Origin: Cunninghamia lanceolata
Taxonomy: Eukaryota > Streptophyta > Pinopsida > Cupressales > Cupressaceae
Assembly (NCBI GenBank): GCA_027924645.1
Contig: BSBN01000494.1
Coordinates: 2,862,001-2,926,000, forward strand
Direction: 5' to 3'
Length of the DNA: 64,000 nt
A program made the translations under genes and the position numbers. Below are positions 1 to 11,490 of this stretch, piece by piece. Numbering within the stretch: the first letter of the stretch is position 1; the number at the start of each line of letters is the position of its first letter. Under the pieces are notes generated by a model. The model did not search any database and was not told the DNA's origin. It was given only the letters and a program-made list of their open reading frames with translations.

Positions 1-1960
1 GGTCAAAGTAGAGTGTGGAGGGTATAAGGATTAGGGATAGGGTTGGAGGGTTTAGGGATAAGGGATTAGGGTTTAAGGTATAGTATCGAGCTTATTGAGG
101 GTTTAGGAATAGGGATAGCATTTAGGGTTTAGGGATGAGGGATTAGAGTTGAGGGATGACGGATTAGGGTTGAGGGTTGAGGGATTAGGGTTAAGGGTTG
201 AGGGATTAGGGTTTAAGGTATAGTGTTGAGGGTTTAGGGATCAGGTTTAGGGTTGAGGGATTAGAGTGAAGGGTTGAGGGATTAGGATTTGACGTTGAGG
301 GTTTAGGGTTTAGGGATAGGGTTGAGGGTCGAGGGATCAGAGCTAAGGGTTGAGGGATTAGGTTTTGACGTTGAGGGTTGAGGTTCGAGGGTCAAGGGTT
401 TAGGGATAGGGTTGAGGGCCGAGGGATTAGGGTTAAAGTAGAGTGTGGAGGGTATAAGGATTAGGGATAGGGTTGGAGGGTTTAGGGATAAGGGATTAGG
501 GTTTAAGGTATAGTATCGAGTTTGTTGAGGGTTTAGGAATAGGGATAGCATTTAAGGTTTAGGGATGAGGCATTAGAGTTGAGGGATGACAGATTAGGGT
601 TGAGGGTTGAGGGATTAGGGTTTAGGGATAAGGTTGAAGGTTGAGGGCTGAGGGATTAGGGTTTAAGGTATAGTGTTGAGGGTTTAGGGATAGGGTTTAG
701 GGTTGAGGGATTAGAGTGAAGGGTTGAGGGATTAGGATTTGACGTTGAGGGTTGAGGGTTTAGGGTTTAGGGATAGGGTTGAGGGATTAGGGTTTGATAT
801 TGAGGGTTGAGGGTTGAGGTTTGAGGGTCAAGGGTTTAGGGATAGGGTTGAGGGTCGAGGGATTAGGGTTAAAGTAGAGTGTGGAGGGTATAAGGATTAG
901 GGATAGGGTTGGAGGGTTTAGGGATAAGGGATTAGGGTTTAAGCTATAGTATCGAGTCTATTGAGGGTTTAGGAATAGGGATAGCATTTAGGGTTTAGGG
1001 ATGAGGGATTAGAGTTGAGGGATGATGGATTAGGGTTGAGGGTTGAGGGATTAGGGTTTGATGTTGAGGGTTGAGGGTTGAGGTTCGAGGGTCAAGGGTT
1101 TAGGGATAGGGTTGAGGGTCGAGGGATTAGGGTTAAAGTAGAGTGTGGAGGGTATAAGGATTAGGGATAGGGTTGGAGGGTTTAGGGATAAGGGATTAGG
1201 ATTTAAGGTATAGTATCGAGTCCGTTGAGGGTTTAGGAATAGGGATAGCATTTAGGGTTTAGGGATGAGGGATTAGAGTTGAGGGATGATGGATTAGGGT
1301 TGAGGGTTGAGGGATTAGGGTTTAGGGATAAGGTTTAGGGTTGAGTGTTGAGGGATTAGGGTTTAAGGTATAGTGTTGAGGGTTGAGGGTTTAGGGATAG
1401 GGTTTAAGGTTGACGGATTAGCATTTAATGTCAAGGTTAGGGTTAGAGTGTCAAGGGTAGAGGGATTAGGGATAGGGTTTAGGGTTGAAGGTTTAAGGAT
1501 TGAGGGTTGAGGCTTTAGGGATGAGGGTTTAAGGCTTAAGATATAGTGTCAAGTGTTGAGGGTGTAGGGATAGGGTTTAAGTTTTAAGGGTTAAGGGTTG
1601 AGGGATAGGGATTAGGGTTTAAGGTATAGTGTTAAGGGTTGATGGTTTAGGGATAGGGTTTAGGTTTGAGGGATTAGGGTTTAGGGTTGATGAATTAGGG
1701 TTTAATGTTGAGAGTTGAGGGTTGAGGGTTGAGGTTGAGGGATAGGGTTAATGGTCAAGGGATTAGGGTTAAATAAGAGTGTCGAGGGTAGAGGGATTAG
1801 GGTTTAAGGTATAGTATCGAGTCTATTGAGGGTTTAGGAATAGGGATAGCATTTAGGGTTTAGGGATGAGGGATTAGAGTTGAGGGATGACGGATTAGGG
1901 TTGAGGGTTGAGGGATTAGGGTTTAGGGATAAGGTTTAGGGTTGAGGGATTAGGGTTTGT
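1..1960. repeat. Degenerate interstitial telomere-like minisatellite with higher-order repeat
   Basis: The block is built almost entirely from 6-8 bp variants of the plant telomere repeat on the plus strand: tttaggg, ttgaggg, attaggg, gatagggt and ttaaggg. A longer unit opening with ggt(c/t)aaagtagagtgtggag recurs at 1, 431, 867 and 1131, with a weaker copy near 1767, so a higher-order repeat of about 430 bp overlies the 7-mers. No run of perfect TTTAGGG longer than a few units is present, so this is an old interstitial array and not a chromosome end. Apparent reverse-strand proline/asparagine/leucine-rich reading frames here only translate the repeat. Confidence 0.85.
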
Positions 1961-1985
1961 AGATTTATGGGTTCAATTATATTGA

Positions 1986-2352
1986 TTGACTCTCCAGTTT
2001 TGGGGTGTCGATGTTTTGGAATCAATCAGGAAGTCTTCAAGAGACTTTATGGAAGTGGATTGGAAATCGCTTGACAGAACCCCTGCTATTTATTATTGGA
2101 TAAGGATTTGTCACAAACTAGAACTTCTGCTTCCAAAGAAGATCTGTCTTTCTTCCTCGATGGGCATTTTCTATCAAGAACTTGATTATGAGGGCTTGCC
2201 CCTTCATTGTTATGCCTATCATATGGCAGAGCATCTGGCAAGCTCTTGCAGGAAACAGGAAAAGTTCTCCCTCAAAAACCTTGTCGTCATTCAAGTCTGA
2301 AGGCGAAGGTTTGGAAAGAGATGTGATCAATGCAAAGGCTGTGATCAATCTA
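1986..2352 (+). pseudogene. LINE ORF1-like (DUF4283 plus zinc knuckle) fragment
   Basis: The translation from 1986 resembles the second half of the plant DUF4283 domain (LQFWGVDVLESI, then FMEVDWKSLD) followed by FYQELDYEGLPLHCY and a CCHC-like knuckle. Such proteins are typical first ORFs of plant L1-type LINEs and bind nucleic acid. The knuckle reads C-x2-Y-x4-H-x4-C: the second cysteine is a tyrosine, so metal binding should be impaired. A frameshift near 2255 lets a second frame continue to about 2352 (ERDVINAKAVINL). The N-terminal half is missing: homology begins directly at the edge of the telomere-like array. No LINE endonuclease or reverse transcriptase follows. The assignment rests on motif pattern only. 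Confidence 0.55.
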
Positions 2353-2361
2353 TAGCAGGAC

Positions 2362-2395
2362 AAAATGCGAGCGCATTATAACGCACTCGCATTTT
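2362..2395. repeat. 34-bp near-perfect palindrome, putative left transposon end
   Basis: The arms aaaatgcgag and ctcgcatttt flank a centre built on ttataa. Comparing the 34 bases with their own reverse complement leaves only two mismatched pairs, both transitions. It is GC-richer than the AT-rich sequence to its right and lies directly after the LINE fragment. Related palindromes occur at 14711-14760 and 52218-52251. I infer a transposon end or subterminal transposase-binding site. A dyad-symmetric promoter element is the alternative. Confidence 0.6.
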
Positions 2396-3179
2396 ATCTT
2401 GCTATTGAAACAGTAAAAAAGTGTTGACCCCTGTGATCCAGGCCCACATGCTTTGTTTTCTTACTGATTCTGCGCGTGCTCTGACAAAAAAGAAGTACTT
2501 TCATGCTGTTGGGAAGTTCACATGCACATTTGACACATTGTACCACCTTTGCATGATCTTTCCACCACCTTTTTTGCTTTGCCAACTTGAGGAGGAAATA
2601 ACATAGTTTTCACACCAAGTTTGATATATATCTATTCAAGTTTCAATTTTTGTAGTGTTGCAATGTTAATTGTGATTCAATTTTAAGAATTTAACATTAT
2701 ATATTGGTTAATAGTATTGTTGTTAGTAATTATATTTGAGTGTTATTCAATTTAACATTGAAAAGGAAGCAAGTGGTGAAAAACTCAAATTGTTGAGAAG
2801 TTTGATGCAAGAAGAAAAAAACACTACATAATTGGGTACTCTCTCCATTCGAATCTTCGTTTTGTAGGTATGTCAAGTCTTTACATGCATGTTCTTTACA
2901 TTTTCCTTATTTCGGATTGAATTACTTTATCATGCTTTATCATACATGTTTAAAATAGACACATTCCCAATCAAGAAAGTAGCCTATAATCTCACATAAT
3001 GCCATGTATATTTTCTACACTTGGGCTCTTTAATAATTATGTGTAATAAATAGACCTTAACATACCATGATGTCAAACTATACAAGAATAAATCCTTACA
3101 ACATAAAAAAAATGCAATCCCACTATTATCTTGTATTCATTTCTTAGGAACTAATATTGGTCTCTTTATCATGCTATAG
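2396..3179 (+). other. Transposase 5' region with probable non-coding exon and intron
   Basis: No supported coding sequence. The stretch is AT-rich towards its 3' side. A plausible splice donor (ttttgtag|gtatgtc) lies at about 2869 and a pyrimidine/AT-rich acceptor (catgctatag) ends at 3179, 14 bases before the transposase ATG. That suggests a 5' untranslated exon ending near 2868 and a leader intron of about 310 bp. The splice sites are read by eye only. Confidence 0.3.
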
Positions 3180-6100
3180 ACAAATTCTCCGTCATGCCGA
3201 GGAAATGATCAAGAATTAAACCAACACATGAAGAGATAGAAGCTAAGAATGTGAAGAAAGCAGTGGCTATGAGGGAACTTCGTGAGAAGAGGAAATTGGA
3301 AACGATAAATGAAGACATACCAACTGAAGAGGAACCACAACCATCACAAAGAGATATGGTATTGGCGGCACAAAGAGAACGAATGCAAAAACTTCGTGGT
3401 ACAAGAGATTTGAATACCATAGTTGGAGACACATCCTCTACCGCAAGTCAACATGTAGAGACACCATCTACCACATCTAAAGTTGAAAGTACATCATCAC
3501 TCGCATGTGATGAAGGAGGTACGCCATCGTTCCCACCTCAACCTCAAGGTATGTCATCTATTCCATCTTCGATCGAAGCTATGCCATCTAACCCATCTCA
3601 TTTAAATATTGATGAAATTCCTAATGTTGAGACGAATTTACCTAACTTAACACCACCTAGAATTTTGCATAGAAAGCCAAAGTATTTGATTGATATTGAT
3701 GAGAATATTTTGCAGCCAATGGAAGGTAAGATTCCAAAACGCACTTGTAGAAAATATGCTAATAAGATTTGGAGATTGTTATTTGAAAAGTTAAATGAGA
3801 CTGCAAGATGTCAACTATTCATTGAAATGATGCGGAAATAAAGTATAGGTCTATCATGAAGATTCTTGGGTTGAGAACATCAGAGGCTTCAAGTGAAAAA
3901 TCTATTGTCAAGAATCTAATGAGTGCGTATGAGAGTGTGGGTAACACCTCATGCACAAAAGATAGTAATGCAACACGGCGTGTGATTACATCGACTATAG
4001 TAAGTAGTCAAATGAGGAAAGCTCGTCTCATTAGAAAGATGAGTCAAGAATTGAGAATTAATAGGAAAACTTTATCAAGAGCCGTTGGAAGACGCCAAAG
4101 AATTGAGGACACTAATGCCAATGAATTATGGGCGTTCTTGGGGAGACTACCACGAAAAGATAAACCAATTGTTGAAACATTGAGATCACTAATTGAAGAC
4201 TTTTGGAAGAATTACACAAGGGTATCTCCAAATGAAGGGATGTGGTAAGAAGGAGAATCTGTAGTCAGAACCGTGAGCCACATCCAAAGCATTTTTTGGA
4301 TGAGACTCAAACACAGTTTTATGGTAAATTTCTAGAGAAGTATCCTCAAATTAAAATTTGTCAAAGATATTTTGAAATGCTAAAACCTTTCTATGTTAAG
4401 ATAAATCACACACGCACTACTTGTTCTTGTAGATTACATATTGAATTTTCTAACCATTTTGATGCTTATAGGTCTATATGTTTAGATATGCATACTAACA
4501 ATGATTTGCAGGGTTGTGCCATATGTGCCCCACCAACATCTTCAAGAGACTTCATATCAAGAATTTTATGTGAAAGAGAGGAAGGTCAAATATTCTACAA
4601 GAAATTATTCTTGGATGGCACATGTCATCGTTGCAGTGGCTTGCAACATTTGCCAATATGTGAACATATGGAAAGAACACATGCGGTTGGAAATGAACTA
4701 GTAGAGTTTGGCAAGTATAAAACAGTGGCATACAATACAAAAGATGGTAAAGAAGCAAAGAGGTGTGAATTGGTTATTGAAAAGATTCCAGTGTATCAGT
4801 TTATGCCTATATTTCATGACAGCATAGTGTATGAGTATGCAAGACATGCCCATAGAGCTTGATGGTTGGACTTGCAATTCAAGTTATGCAAGGACACATT
4901 TCTGGTTGGTAGTATTGTTTCAGTCGTCGACTTTGCAGAGAACTACAGTCTACAGCCACAGCGTGAGGTGCAATCACAATATTACAACTCCACACAAGTT
5001 TCTATATTTGTGCACATCGCATTCATTCATGTGAATGATAATACAGAGGATGACAGAAAGATCATAAGGGAGTATAATTTCTATATTAGTGATGATCACA
5101 CGCATTCTACGGAGTTCATACAAGTTCAGTCAGCATATCATATGGTCAGATAACTGTGCGTCACAATTCAAAAACTCATAGAATTTCTATTGGCTGAGTA
5201 GGAGGCATAATTTTACAGGTATTCAACATATGTGGAAATTTTGTGAGGTCAGGCATGGAAAGGGGGAGCATGATGGTACAGGAGCATGTATCAAAAGAGC
5301 CATAGCACGAGAAGAGTTAAAGTATAAAGACAATGCAAAGTTGACAGATGCAAAATCGATTGTCGAGTGGTGTAATGCTTCCATGGGTCCAGGTAATGAA
5401 GGTAAGTCTTCAGTTCGTAGATTTTTTTGGTTGATAGATGATACTAACATTGCACCATATGAGGACTATTGTACACTAACAGGATCAAATGAGATGCACT
5501 CTTTCAGAAGCTTAATTGCAGGTTCATGGAGTATCCATACACGAAAGATGTCATGATTTTGTTCTTCCTGTACAATTCAAGTCTAGGATGAGTGCGAGTC
5601 AAAGGAGTGGGTTGACGAATGGTAGTTAACTTATCTTCACCCACTTGACACGTATCGACCCCCGACGGCACTAGAACTAACACAGATGGAATCATCAGTT
5701 GACTTTGACCACATATCAGATTTAGTTCAACCAGGTAATATAGGGCACGTATATGCATCTAATTTCATCTAGTTCAACCAGGTAATGTCATCTTACTTTT
5801 TAGTGTTTTTGTAATGTTGACTAATTTCATCTAATTTGATACACATATCAATGTAGGGCACGTCTATGCAGTTATTGCAGATGAAGATAATGAAGAGGGA
5901 ATAGATTATTACTTATATCGTTGTGTTGAGGCCAAAAAGAAATTAGAAGCCCCTGTTATAGATAGAGAAAACATCGAATACCCTACAGGCTCAGTGGTTA
6001 TTACTAGAACATGGCTTAGAAGGTACCCACATAAGAGTGTTAATATTTGGCTATTTCAGGACTTTGACACGCATCGAAAGATTCTTCATTACTCGAACCT

Positions 6101-6242
6101 TGTCGTGGCATCCAATGTTCATTTGATAAAGTATCGGGGTAGACCTTTGAACAAAATCTTGTGGAAGGTGCGTGAGTCTGACCATGAAGCAATACTTGAC
6201 ACAATAAAGAGTAGAGCAAACCCGGATGGTTCATTGGATTAA
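3180..6242 (+). pseudogene. DDD-type DNA transposase, decayed (HGKG / DFAENY class; superfamily unresolved)
   Basis: The start is probably ATG at 3194 (MPRK, then an in-frame TGA, then SRIKPTHEEIEAKN). The N-terminal part (3251-3840) is charged and low-complexity. After a frameshift near 3835 comes a basic segment (RKTLSRAVGRRQR). Another shift near 4240 leads into a region resembling widespread metazoan and plant transposon proteins: KHFLDETQTQFYGKF, a Phe-rich LKPFYVK, and a cysteine cluster (CSC, CAIC, CHRC). The proposed catalytic residues are D in VVDFAENYS (about 4930), D in SDNCASQFKNS (about 5149) and D in HGKGEHDGTGACIKRA (about 5270). A C-terminal domain (5857-6242, ADEDNEEGIDYYLYRC, PTGSVVITR) follows an intron. 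Several frameshifts plus TGA at 4860 and TAG near 5186 break it. The general class is fairly clear; Sola-like is only a guess. Confidence 0.65.
5782..5856 (+). other. Probable intron in transposase gene, with duplicated donor region
   Basis: caaccag|gtaatg at 5782 and atgtag|ggcacg ending at 5856 join two coding blocks in frame (DFDHISDLVQPG, then HVYAVIADEDNEEG). The donor context tagttcaaccaggtaat occurs twice, at 5723-5739 and 5770-5786. The acceptor-side exon start gggcacgt(a/c)tatgca also occurs twice, at 5743 and 5856. So a local 47-bp duplication surrounds this intron. Confidence 0.5.
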
Positions 6243-6976
6243 TTTGTAAGTATTAACATTGATTTTGTGAAGTCATGTTACATTGAGTTGTAAGTATGCA
6301 CATTAATTTGTAAGGTTTGTCTTTTTTTATTTCCTCCTGTATTTTTACACATATACACATTTTTACATCATCATGTTATGCATTTTTAGTGTCCTACTCC
6401 TGATGCGACCAAACTCATAACTCACCCTACTTCCTCTAGACACCATTTGATGATCTCTCCAACACTCTGGATCCAGGATGCCCAATCATGATGATGACCT
6501 ATATACCATTCTCCCAAGGTGCTCATAATGAATGACAAGAAGACCAAGGGCGCCCAAGCTTAATAGACTTATTTCTTTCAATTTTGATGATCCAAACTCT
6601 TGCAAAACGACATCCACTTTCATGCCTTTAGATCTTCCTTCACATACAGGGTGCCAAATCAAGTTGAAAAATTTACATAAGGGTGCCAAAATAGATGAAA
6701 GGAGACATGAAATGCGCCTTAGGACTCCATGCTAAGGTTTGAGCCATTAAAGTCTCTTGATATTAGGCTCTCATGATGATGAAACTTAGAGCTTTTTCCT
6801 TTCCTATGCTCTCATCTAAGATGTTTGAATGATAAGGAGCACCTCAACCTCTATAATGTACATTGGGCACAAAATCAAGGTGATTTTAAGTCACTTTGAG
6901 TCATTTGGGGTCAGTTTGAGTCTTTGAGTCATGTTGCAAAAAAGTGTCAATGTTGTCAAGTTACACAAAGCAACTT
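6243..6976. other. Non-coding: transposase 3' flank and start of GGCGCC-motif field
   Basis: No credible coding region. A short piece at about 6388-6410 (cctactcctgatgcgaccaa) matches the 355-bp satellite that follows. From about 6540 on, the motif ggcgcc / ggtgcc begins to recur, as it does on the far side of the satellite. Confidence 0.4.
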
Positions 6977-8742
6977 TTGCATTTTTGGTATCCTGCTCAT
7001 GATGTAACCAAACTGACTATTTCAACGGGTCCACATGGGTACATTTACACTAGGCATGGTCCTATTTTTCACCCAAACATGTCGAAATAGTCCGAGCTAC
7101 ATTGTACCGACGATATCCCTGAAGAGTCCAAAGTAGAAAAAAGCAGCAATCTTTGATGAGATGTTACTCGAAAACTGTGTCACTTAGAAAAATTTTGTCT
7201 GAGGCAACATGATCATGTAGAGTGTCTCTACAATAGCCTCTCTCAATTTTTTATATCTCTGAGGCATTTGCCTATGGTGAAAGGTTTTCTGCTGCCCCAA
7301 AAATTGTCAGGAGGCAGTGTAAAGTTGCAAAGGGGTGTAACTTTCATCCTGCTCGTGATGCGACCAAACTGACTATTCCAACGCGTCTGGATGGGTACAT
7401 TTATGCTAGGCATGGTCCTGTTTTTCACCCAAACATGTCAAAACAGTCTGAGCTACATTGTACCGACGATATCCCTTAAGAGTCCAAAGTGCAAAAAGGT
7501 AGCAATCTTTGACGATATGTTACTTGAAAACCATGTCACTTAGAAACATTCTATCTGAGGCAATGCAATCATGTAGAGTGCCTCTACAATAACCACTCTC
7601 AGTTTTTTATATCTCTAAGGCATTTGCCTGTGGTGAAAGGTTTTCTGCTGCCCCAAAAATCGTCAGAAGGAGGCAGTGTAAAGTTGCAAAGGGGTGTAAC
7701 TTTCGTCCTACTCCTGATGTGACCAAACTGACTGTTCCAACGCATTCGGATGGGTACATTTACATTAGGTATGGTCATATTTTTCACCCAAACATGTCGA
7801 AACAGTCCAAGCTACATTGTACCGACGATATCCCTGAAAAAGGCAGCAATCTTTGACGAGATGTTACTCAAAAACTGTGTCACTTAGAAACATTCCTTCT
7901 GAGGCAATGTGATCATGTAGAGTGTCTCTACAATAACCTCTCTCAGGTTTTTATATCTTTGAGGCATTTGCCTGTGGTGAAAGGTTTTCTGCTGCCCCAA
8001 AAATCGTCAAAAGGAGGCAATGTAAAGTTGCAAAGGGGTGTAACTTTCGTCCTGCTCCTGATGCGACCAAACTGACTGTTCCAATGCATCTGAATGGGTA
8101 CATTTACACTAGGCATGGTCCTGGTTTTCACCCAAACATGTCGAAACAGTCCGAGCTACATTGTACAGACGATATCCCTAAAGAGTCCAAAGTGCAAAAA
8201 GGCAGTAATATTTGACAAGATGTTACTCAAAAATTGTGTGACTTAGAAACATTTCGTCTAAGTCAAAATGATAACATTGAATGCCTCTACAATAACCTCT
8301 CTTAGTTTTTTATATCTCTGAGGCATTTGCCTGTGGTGAAAGGTTTTCTGCTGCCCCAAAAATCGTCAGGAGGTAGTGTAAAGTTACAAAGGGGTGTAAC
8401 TTTTGTCCTGCTCCTGATGTGACCAAACTGACTATTCCAATGCGTCTGGATGGGTACATTTACGCTAGGCATGGTCCTGGTTTTCACCCAAACATGTTGA
8501 AACAGTCCGAGCTACATTGTACTGATGATATCCCTGAAGAGTCCAAAGTGTAAAAAGGCAGCAATCTTTGACGAAATGTTACTTGAAAACCGTGTCACTT
8601 AGAAACATTCTGTCTAAGGCAACGCGATCACGTAGAGTGCCTCTACAATAACCTCTCTCGATTTTTTATATCTCTGAGGCATTTGCCCGTGGTGAAAGGT
8701 TTTCTGCTGCCCCAAAAATTGTCAGAAGGAGGCAGTGTATTA
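6977..8742. repeat. Tandem satellite, about 355 bp x 5
   Basis: Five diverged copies lie head to tail. The marker cgatatccct or its variant falls at 7111, 7467, 7826, 8170 and 8525, giving periods of 356, 359, 344 and 355 bp. Each copy also holds tgatgcgaccaaactgac, gggtacatttac, aggcatggtcctg and ttttctgctgccccaaaaat. Four copies contain the same minus-strand 61-62 codon frame, but its recurrence follows from the repeat and the period is not a multiple of three. The array ends abruptly near 8742. It lies between the two convergent genes of the putative transposon. Confidence 0.9.
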
Positions 8743-10915
8743 AGTCAGGATGAAAGCCTATTCACTCTAGGCGCCAATCTCAAGTTGCACAATCATGAAT
8801 GGGTGCCTAGAGCAATAAGGCACTACATCATGGTTCCAGGACCTTGAAATGGCGCCCAAGCATGTAGGAGGAATTTTCAAGGAGCCAGAATGTTTTTGAA
8901 ACTCTAAGGAACTAGTCCAAAGACTCTATGGCACCATCTTGATACCATTGAGTCAACTTTGGAACTCAAACATATTGAAACAAGGTCTAGGAATCTAGGT
9001 GCCATCTCTTGCCAGTTCAACCTCTCAGATGTGCCAACATTGGAAAGACTCTTAATGAGCGTCTAAGTTTGAATTGATCTTGTGATTGAAAGTTTGGTGA
9101 TGTATTGGTGCAAGATGATCTTTAGTCGAAGCAATCTAAGTTCCAGGAAGGGTTTAAAAGTTATCAACCTCTTCACTAAGTTAGGCGTATTTTACAAGCT
9201 TTCTTACCCAAGAGTTGCACCTCATTAAGACAAGGTGCATCTTAACCTCCGGGACTTTTCCAAAGAAGCTCTTTAGTTTATTACCACCTTTGGACCTTGT
9301 TTTGCATTCTGAAAGAGAAGGCACACTTAGGAGGCATTTCTAACCGAGATTGACACCTAGGTATAGTCATCTCTCTGGAGCATTACAATGTGTTTTAAAA
9401 TGAAGGAGGACATTTCATAAGTTGGGGAATTGATCACTGAAGACCTTGGATTGTTTGAATTACTCTAAGCAAGAAGGTGCATTTCCATGGAGTAGCATAC
9501 TCTAGATAGCGCCTAATGCCATCAAGGTGCAATTCCACCCTCACTTTGGTGCCTATCATCAAGAAGGGGCATTGGGCATTCCTTGAATAGTTCTAAGCGT
9601 TTGAAGTTCTTGAAATCACCAAGGAATGTTGGGCGCCATGTGTATCCTCAACAAGCTTGAGTTCGCGCCTAGACAAATTAGCGCTTATTCATGTTTTAAC
9701 TTCCCTCTTGAAGCGCCTAACTTGGGAAAAAGTTATCTTGTTGTTAGTCAAGTGTTTGATGTGTTTTGGAGACTCCAAAAGACTTCCTCTTGCTAGGCGC
9801 TCTTCTTGGCAACTACAACCTTCAACTGGTGCCTAGATCCTGAAGAAAAACACTTGCAAGTGTGGGCGCACTTTCCTTGTGATGGAGCATCAAACTAGCG
9901 CCTAGAAATCATAATACATGAAGTGAGAACCTAGGAGCCTATTGGTCCAATAGGTGGTTTTGGGATCTGTGTCAAGTCATTGGATTAGGTTGCCAACTCA
10001 GAATGATTTTCATGCACTTAGACTTTAAGGCGCCAAAACTAGTAGGAAAATATTTGGGAGGAAACCATGCTGATAAAAGTTGGGTAAATTTAACCTCCAA
10101 GTCTGATTAGGCTCCATATAACAACAATATTTATATCATGTCCCTTTGCTTTATGAAACAAGCAGTATGTGTCAAGTCATACGGATAACACTATGGTCGT
10201 TAGAAATTTCTCTGTGACTTTTGATAAGATTATCTACTATTATGTGGATGCTTGATAGTATTATCCTGATCCATTGGACTAGTGTGGCTATGAGGTTGGA
10301 AAGTGTTGCAACCTCCATCCTTTAAACTTCTCCATCTTGTTATGGATTCTTTTGAGTATTTTCACTTGCCTTCTCTTCGAGAATATTTTCTAATGATACA
10401 TGATGTGTCATAGATCATTCAACTTGATAAACAACATGGAGGGATTCTCATGCCTCCTATACTTCTTGCAAGTTTTTTTATAGATAGCTCACATCATTGT
10501 CCATCTAGGTGGTCATTTCCCTAAATATTATGATAAGATAATCCTGTTAATGAACTTTGGATTGAATGAGAATCAACATGCTTTGTCTTGACTAGAATAG
10601 TTGGGATGGACAAAAATCTATTGATTCTAGGTTGGGTTGTTAAAGATCAAGAAGTTTTGGTGTCTAATGCCCTCTAAATCTAAATATTCAAAATCATAGT
10701 GGTTCAATAAGTTACAACAAACAGTCAGGTAGACAATAGACTATAAGGAACAAGGACTACACATGAATCCAATACAACACCAGTCAATAAGGACATCACA
10801 AGTAACTCAACATTACTTCCAAAGGCATTCACAAAAATAAAGGGGAGAACATGACTAGAGAATGCTAGACTATAGTAGGGATGAGTGTCTGATGCAGAGC
10901 ACACAGTGGAAGCAT
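8743..10915. other. Non-coding region with recurring CTAGGCGCC-type motif
   Basis: No supported gene. The palindrome-centred motif (ct)aggcgcc / ggcgcctag and one-base variants recur irregularly in AT-rich sequence, for example at 8768, 8851, 9518, 9631, 9664, 9711, 9793, 9897 and 10028, with many ggtgcc forms between. From about 10030 to 10915 the motif thins out and I see nothing further. Confidence 0.5.
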
Positions 10916-11490
10916 AGAATTATCAACTTTTGAATCTTCGAACTCACTATTGGCGAGACAACATACCATCGGCGAGCTTAAAATTTCATCAGCCAATAGG
11001 TCGATGCCACCATGACTCCATTTGATTTCACTTCAGACAAACATCCCATCATTGACTCTTATTGGTCAGACAGACCGCTATTGGTGACTTTATATCCTTT
11101 CACACTGATGTCTTTGTCACTCTGATACGAGACTCTAAGTCCCTCGCCTATCGGTAGGACTTAATACCATCGGCACACTCAAAAACTCTTCTGCCAACAC
11201 ACCGATCTCACCAATGACAACCTTCGGACCACACCCATTCGTGAGACTCCAAACATCGGTGAACTCTAATCTCGTTGGGCCGATACACCAATGGATTTCG
11301 ACTGTCGATGTGACCCTCTTCATCGGTGAATCTCTCAACTGCTCTTCCGATGTGCCAATGGGATTATCTTTTGATACACTGATGTCTTTGACTTCAAACC
11401 ACACTCGTCGGCAAGACAGACCACTATCGGCAAAGCCTAACCAAGGTCTGTCGATACGCCGATACGACCAACTCTTGACGTTGATACAAG
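10916..11490. repeat. Short-motif field rich in ATCGG / CCGAT
   Basis: The pentamer atcgg or its complement ccgat, with near variants such as attgg and accaat, occurs every 15-40 bases on both strands. Longer echoes include agacagaccgctattgg near 11068 versus agacagaccactatcgg near 11415, and cactgatgtctttg near 11103 and 11378. No clean period could be assigned by eye. Reading frames on both strands here look like by-products of the motif. Confidence 0.45.

Noticed and set aside
303..1251. Reverse-strand proline/leucine/asparagine-rich frames
   Set aside because: They translate the telomere-like minisatellite; the apparent repeats are those of the DNA.
7243..8487. Four near-identical minus-strand frames of 61-62 codons
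   Set aside because: They recur because the 355-bp satellite recurs; the period is not a multiple of three and no domain is visible.
6977..8742. CRISPR-like regular repeats
   Set aside because: Units are long, contiguous and diverged, without unique spacers; this is a eukaryotic satellite.
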